Shown here: in pieces, positions 5,626 through 7,208 of the stretch | Numbering within the stretch: the stretch's first letter is position 1 | How the letters are laid out: every line of letters begins with the position of its first letter | Assembly: GCA_009786735.1 (NCBI GenBank) | Contig: WQRM01000082.1 | Location: 1 to 7,208 of the forward strand | Length of the DNA stretch: 7,208 nucleotides | Source: Oscillospiraceae bacterium | GTDB lineage: Bacteria > Bacillota > Clostridia > Oscillospirales > Acutalibacteraceae | Reading direction: 5' to 3' | Program-made: the position numbers and the translations under genes | Notes under the pieces: generated by a model | The model's database searches: none | What the model was told of the DNA's origin: nothing | What the model saw: only the letters and a program-made list of their open reading frames with translations

Positions 5626-7152
5626 CTACACCAAACTCAACCCGTCCATCTGGGCGGGTTTTTCAATGCCCATGATGTGCAGCATCGTCGGCGCGATGTC
5701 ACACAACCTGCGGTTGGGCTCCATCGCGTCGCTGTGCCCTCTCCACGTCACTTCATACGGCAGCCCCGCCACCAAGAATGGCACTTCGTTGGTGGTGTGC
5801 GCGGTGAAGGGCGAACCGTCGAGTTCCATCATTTGGTCGGCGTTGCCGTGGTCAGCCGTCAACAGCATGATGCCGCCCTTTGCCGCCAGAGCATCCCACA
5901 CGCGCCCCACACAGGCGTCCACGGCTTCGGTCGCTGCCACCGCGGCGGCGAAATCACCCGTGTGCCCCACCATGTCGCAGTTGGCGAAGTTCACCACAAT
6001 CACGTCATACTTATCCTGCGCAATGAGCGCCTCAAGTTTTTCGGTCACGATGTACGCACTCATCTCCGGCTGCATGTCGTAAGTCGGCACATCGGGCGAG
6101 TCAATCAGCACACGGTCTTCGCCGGGATACACCGTTTCCGTGCCGCCGTTGAGGAAGAACGTCACGTGCGCATACTTGGTGAACTCCGCAATGCGCAGCT
6201 GCGTGAGCCCTTGCTCGGCAATCACCTGCCCCAGCGGATAGTCAAGCGACTGCGGTGCATACGCCACCTGCACGTTGGGCATCGTCGCGTCATACTGCGT
6301 CATGCACACAAACGTGAGGTCAAGCATGTTCGCACGCGGGAAGCCGTCAAAGTCAGCATCCACGAACGCGCGGGTGAGCTGCCGTGCGCGGTCGGGACGG
6401 AAGTTGAAGAAAATCACGCTGTCACCATCCGCGATGGACTTTGCGTCAGCCGACACCGCGGGCAGCACGAACTCATCCGTCACGCCGCTGTCGTAGCTGG
6501 CTTGAATGTAGTCGCAGCCGCAGGTGAACTGCTCGCCCACACCATGCACCATGGCGTCGTAGATTTTTTGCACACGGTCGAACTTGCGCTCACGGTCCAT
6601 GCCGTAATAACGCCCGGCGATGGTGGCAATCTTGCCCACGCCAAGATTCGCGTACAACGCCTTCACAAAGTCATGCCCCGAGGTCGGCGGCACGTCGCGA
6701 CCGTCCAGCAGCGCATGCACGTAGACTTCCGTCAACCCTTGCTGCTTGGCGAGTTCCAGCAAGGCATACAAGTGCGTGTTGTGGCTGTGCACGCCGCCGT
6801 CACTGACCAAGCCGATCAGATGCAGCGCGGCGTTGTTTTGCTTGGCTTTTGCAATCGCATCCAGTAGCACAGGGTTGGCGAAGAAATCGCCGTCGTCAAT
6901 GGCTTTGCTGATGCGCGTGAGCTCTTGATACACCACGCGACCAGCGCCGATGTTCGTGTGGCCGACCTCGCTGTTGCCCATTTGACCTTCGGGCAAACCA
7001 ACGGCCATGCCGCTGGCTTGGATGGTGGTGTGCGGGTGCTGTGCGAACAGCTCGTCGAGCCGCGGGGTTTTCGCGGCGGTGATTGCGTTGGCGGACGTGC
7101 CTTCGGCGATGCCGTAGCCGTCCATGATGCACAGGCAGATGGGTTGTTTCAT
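5626..7152 (-). CDS. gpmI: 2,3-bisphosphoglycerate-independent phosphoglycerate mutase
   Basis: Interconverts 3- and 2-phosphoglycerate in glycolysis and gluconeogenesis through a phosphoserine intermediate at a two-metal (usually Mn2+) site. The protein is 508 residues from the ATG at 7150-7152, matching the family's ~510. Alkaline-phosphatase-superfamily signatures are complete: MDGYG at 10-14 (metal ligand Asp11), GNSEVGH at 59-65 (catalytic Ser61), SDGGVHSH around His122, DGRDVPP at 150-156, GRYYGMDRER at 180-189, FRPDRAR at 251-257, Lys326, NCDMVGHTGD with Asp393 and His397, TADHGNAD with Asp434 and His435, and His452. The ATG is chosen over the in-frame TTG six codons upstream because AGAGGT (7159-7164) lies six bases before it and overlaps the TTG extension. 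It converges on the Ig-like gene with a single base between stops. No other glycolytic gene is adjacent on its 3' side. Confidence 0.97.
   Translation of the reverse strand: MKQPICLCIMDGYGIAEGTSANAITAAKTPRLDELFAQHPHTTIQASGMAVGLPEGQMGNSEVGHTNIGAGRVVYQELTRISKAIDDGDFFANPVLLDAIAKAKQNNAALHLIGLVSDGGVHSHNTHLYALLELAKQQGLTEVYVHALLDGRDVPPTSGHDFVKALYANLGVGKIATIAGRYYGMDRERKFDRVQKIYDAMVHGVGEQFTCGCDYIQASYDSGVTDEFVLPAVSADAKSIADGDSVIFFNFRPDRARQLTRAFVDADFDGFPRANMLDLTFVCMTQYDATMPNVQVAYAPQSLDYPLGQVIAEQGLTQLRIAEFTKYAHVTFFLNGGTETVYPGEDRVLIDSPDVPTYDMQPEMSAYIVTEKLEALIAQDKYDVIVVNFANCDMVGHTGDFAAAVAATEAVDACVGRVWDALAAKGGIMLLTADHGNADQMMELDGSPFTAHTTNEVPFLVAGLPYEVTWRGHSDAMEPNRRLCDIAPTMLHIMGIEKPAQMDGLSLV
5639..5663 (+). 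terminator. Intrinsic terminator of the Ig-like gene, inside gpmI
   Basis: AACCCGTCC (5639-5647) pairs with GGGCGGGTT (5652-5660) as a 9-bp stem with one G-U pair and an ATCT loop, followed by five T (5659-5663) that overlap the stem end. It starts 15 bases after the Ig-like stop. It lies wholly within gpmI, where the opposite strand encodes the KPAQMDGL region near the mutase C-terminus. On the minus strand no U-tract follows the stem, so it should not terminate gpmI. Confidence 0.85.
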
Positions 7153-7183
7153 GTGATTACCTCTTTTCAAAATGTCAAACTAT

Positions 7184-7189
7184 ATCATA
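7184..7189 (-). promoter_or_regulatory. Candidate -10 element for gpmI
   Basis: On the minus strand, TATGAT lies 31 bases before the gpmI ATG in an A/T-rich stretch (TATGATATAG). With 17-base spacing its -35 would fall just beyond the window edge, so the promoter cannot be confirmed. The overlapping TATAGT is an alternative. The remaining leader bases hold only the ribosome binding site. Confidence 0.35.
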
Positions 7190-7208
7190 CCGCAAAACGC
7201 TGCGTTTG

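Noticed and set aside
5677..6867. 396-codon plus-strand open frame opposite gpmI
   Set aside because: Its His/Arg/Val-rich composition is the antisense reflection of gpmI codons. gpmI is certain from its catalytic motifs.
7153..7170. Six-codon N-terminal extension of gpmI from a TTG at 7168-7170
   Set aside because: It overlaps the AGAGGT ribosome binding site that serves the ATG at 7150-7152, and the family normally starts a few residues before the first metal-binding Asp.
7195..7208. Small inverted repeat (AAACGC / GCGTTT) at the window end as a terminator of an upstream gene
   Set aside because: The two arms nearly abut, leaving almost no loop, and the sequence is cut by the window edge. 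It cannot be judged.

Overview
The window reads as a chromosomal segment from a fermentative, Gram-positive-type anaerobe, most likely a moderately GC-rich member of the Clostridia (Oscillospirales-like). The basis is GC-rich coding DNA with AT-rich intergenic DNA, strong AGGAG-type ribosome binding sites, a textbook SigA promoter, intrinsic hairpin-plus-U-tract terminators, acetate kinase with a co-factor-independent phosphoglycerate mutase, and a secreted Ig-like protein. The lineage is an inference from style and gene content; there is no rRNA or other marker to prove it.

Layout. Positions 2-388 (+) hold the 3' end of an APH/choline-kinase-fold phosphotransferase, cut by the window edge. 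Its stop overlaps the start of acetate kinase (385-1485, +). A strong intrinsic terminator (1551-1591) follows. It lies between two diverged, inverted copies of a palindromic T/A-rich repeat (1499-1543 and 1617-1665). The second copy forms the 3' end of the next gene. Positions 1617-4817 (-) form a two-gene operon: a small exported protein or lipoprotein of unknown family (4278-4817), then a SERCA-like P-type Ca2+ ATPase (1617-4274), with 3 bases between them. Positions 4818-5015 are a divergent intergenic region with a near-consensus promoter, a C5/G5 hairpin and tandem palindromes. Positions 5016-5624 (+) encode a secreted protein with one Ig-like domain. Positions 5626-7152 (-) encode 2,3-bisphosphoglycerate-independent phosphoglycerate mutase. 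It converges on the Ig-like gene with one base between the stop codons, and the terminator of the Ig-like gene lies inside the mutase reading frame. The last 56 bases are the mutase leader.

How the genes work together. Acetate kinase (ATP from acetyl phosphate) and phosphoglycerate mutase (lower glycolysis) fit carbohydrate fermentation to acetate. The ATPase would export Ca2+, and its operon partner is an envelope protein that could act at the same membrane. No mobile element, CRISPR array, RNA gene or defence system was seen. The least explained items are the ATPase-linked exported protein, the shortened acetate kinase with a changed nucleotide-site residue, and the repeat that supplies the ATPase tail.
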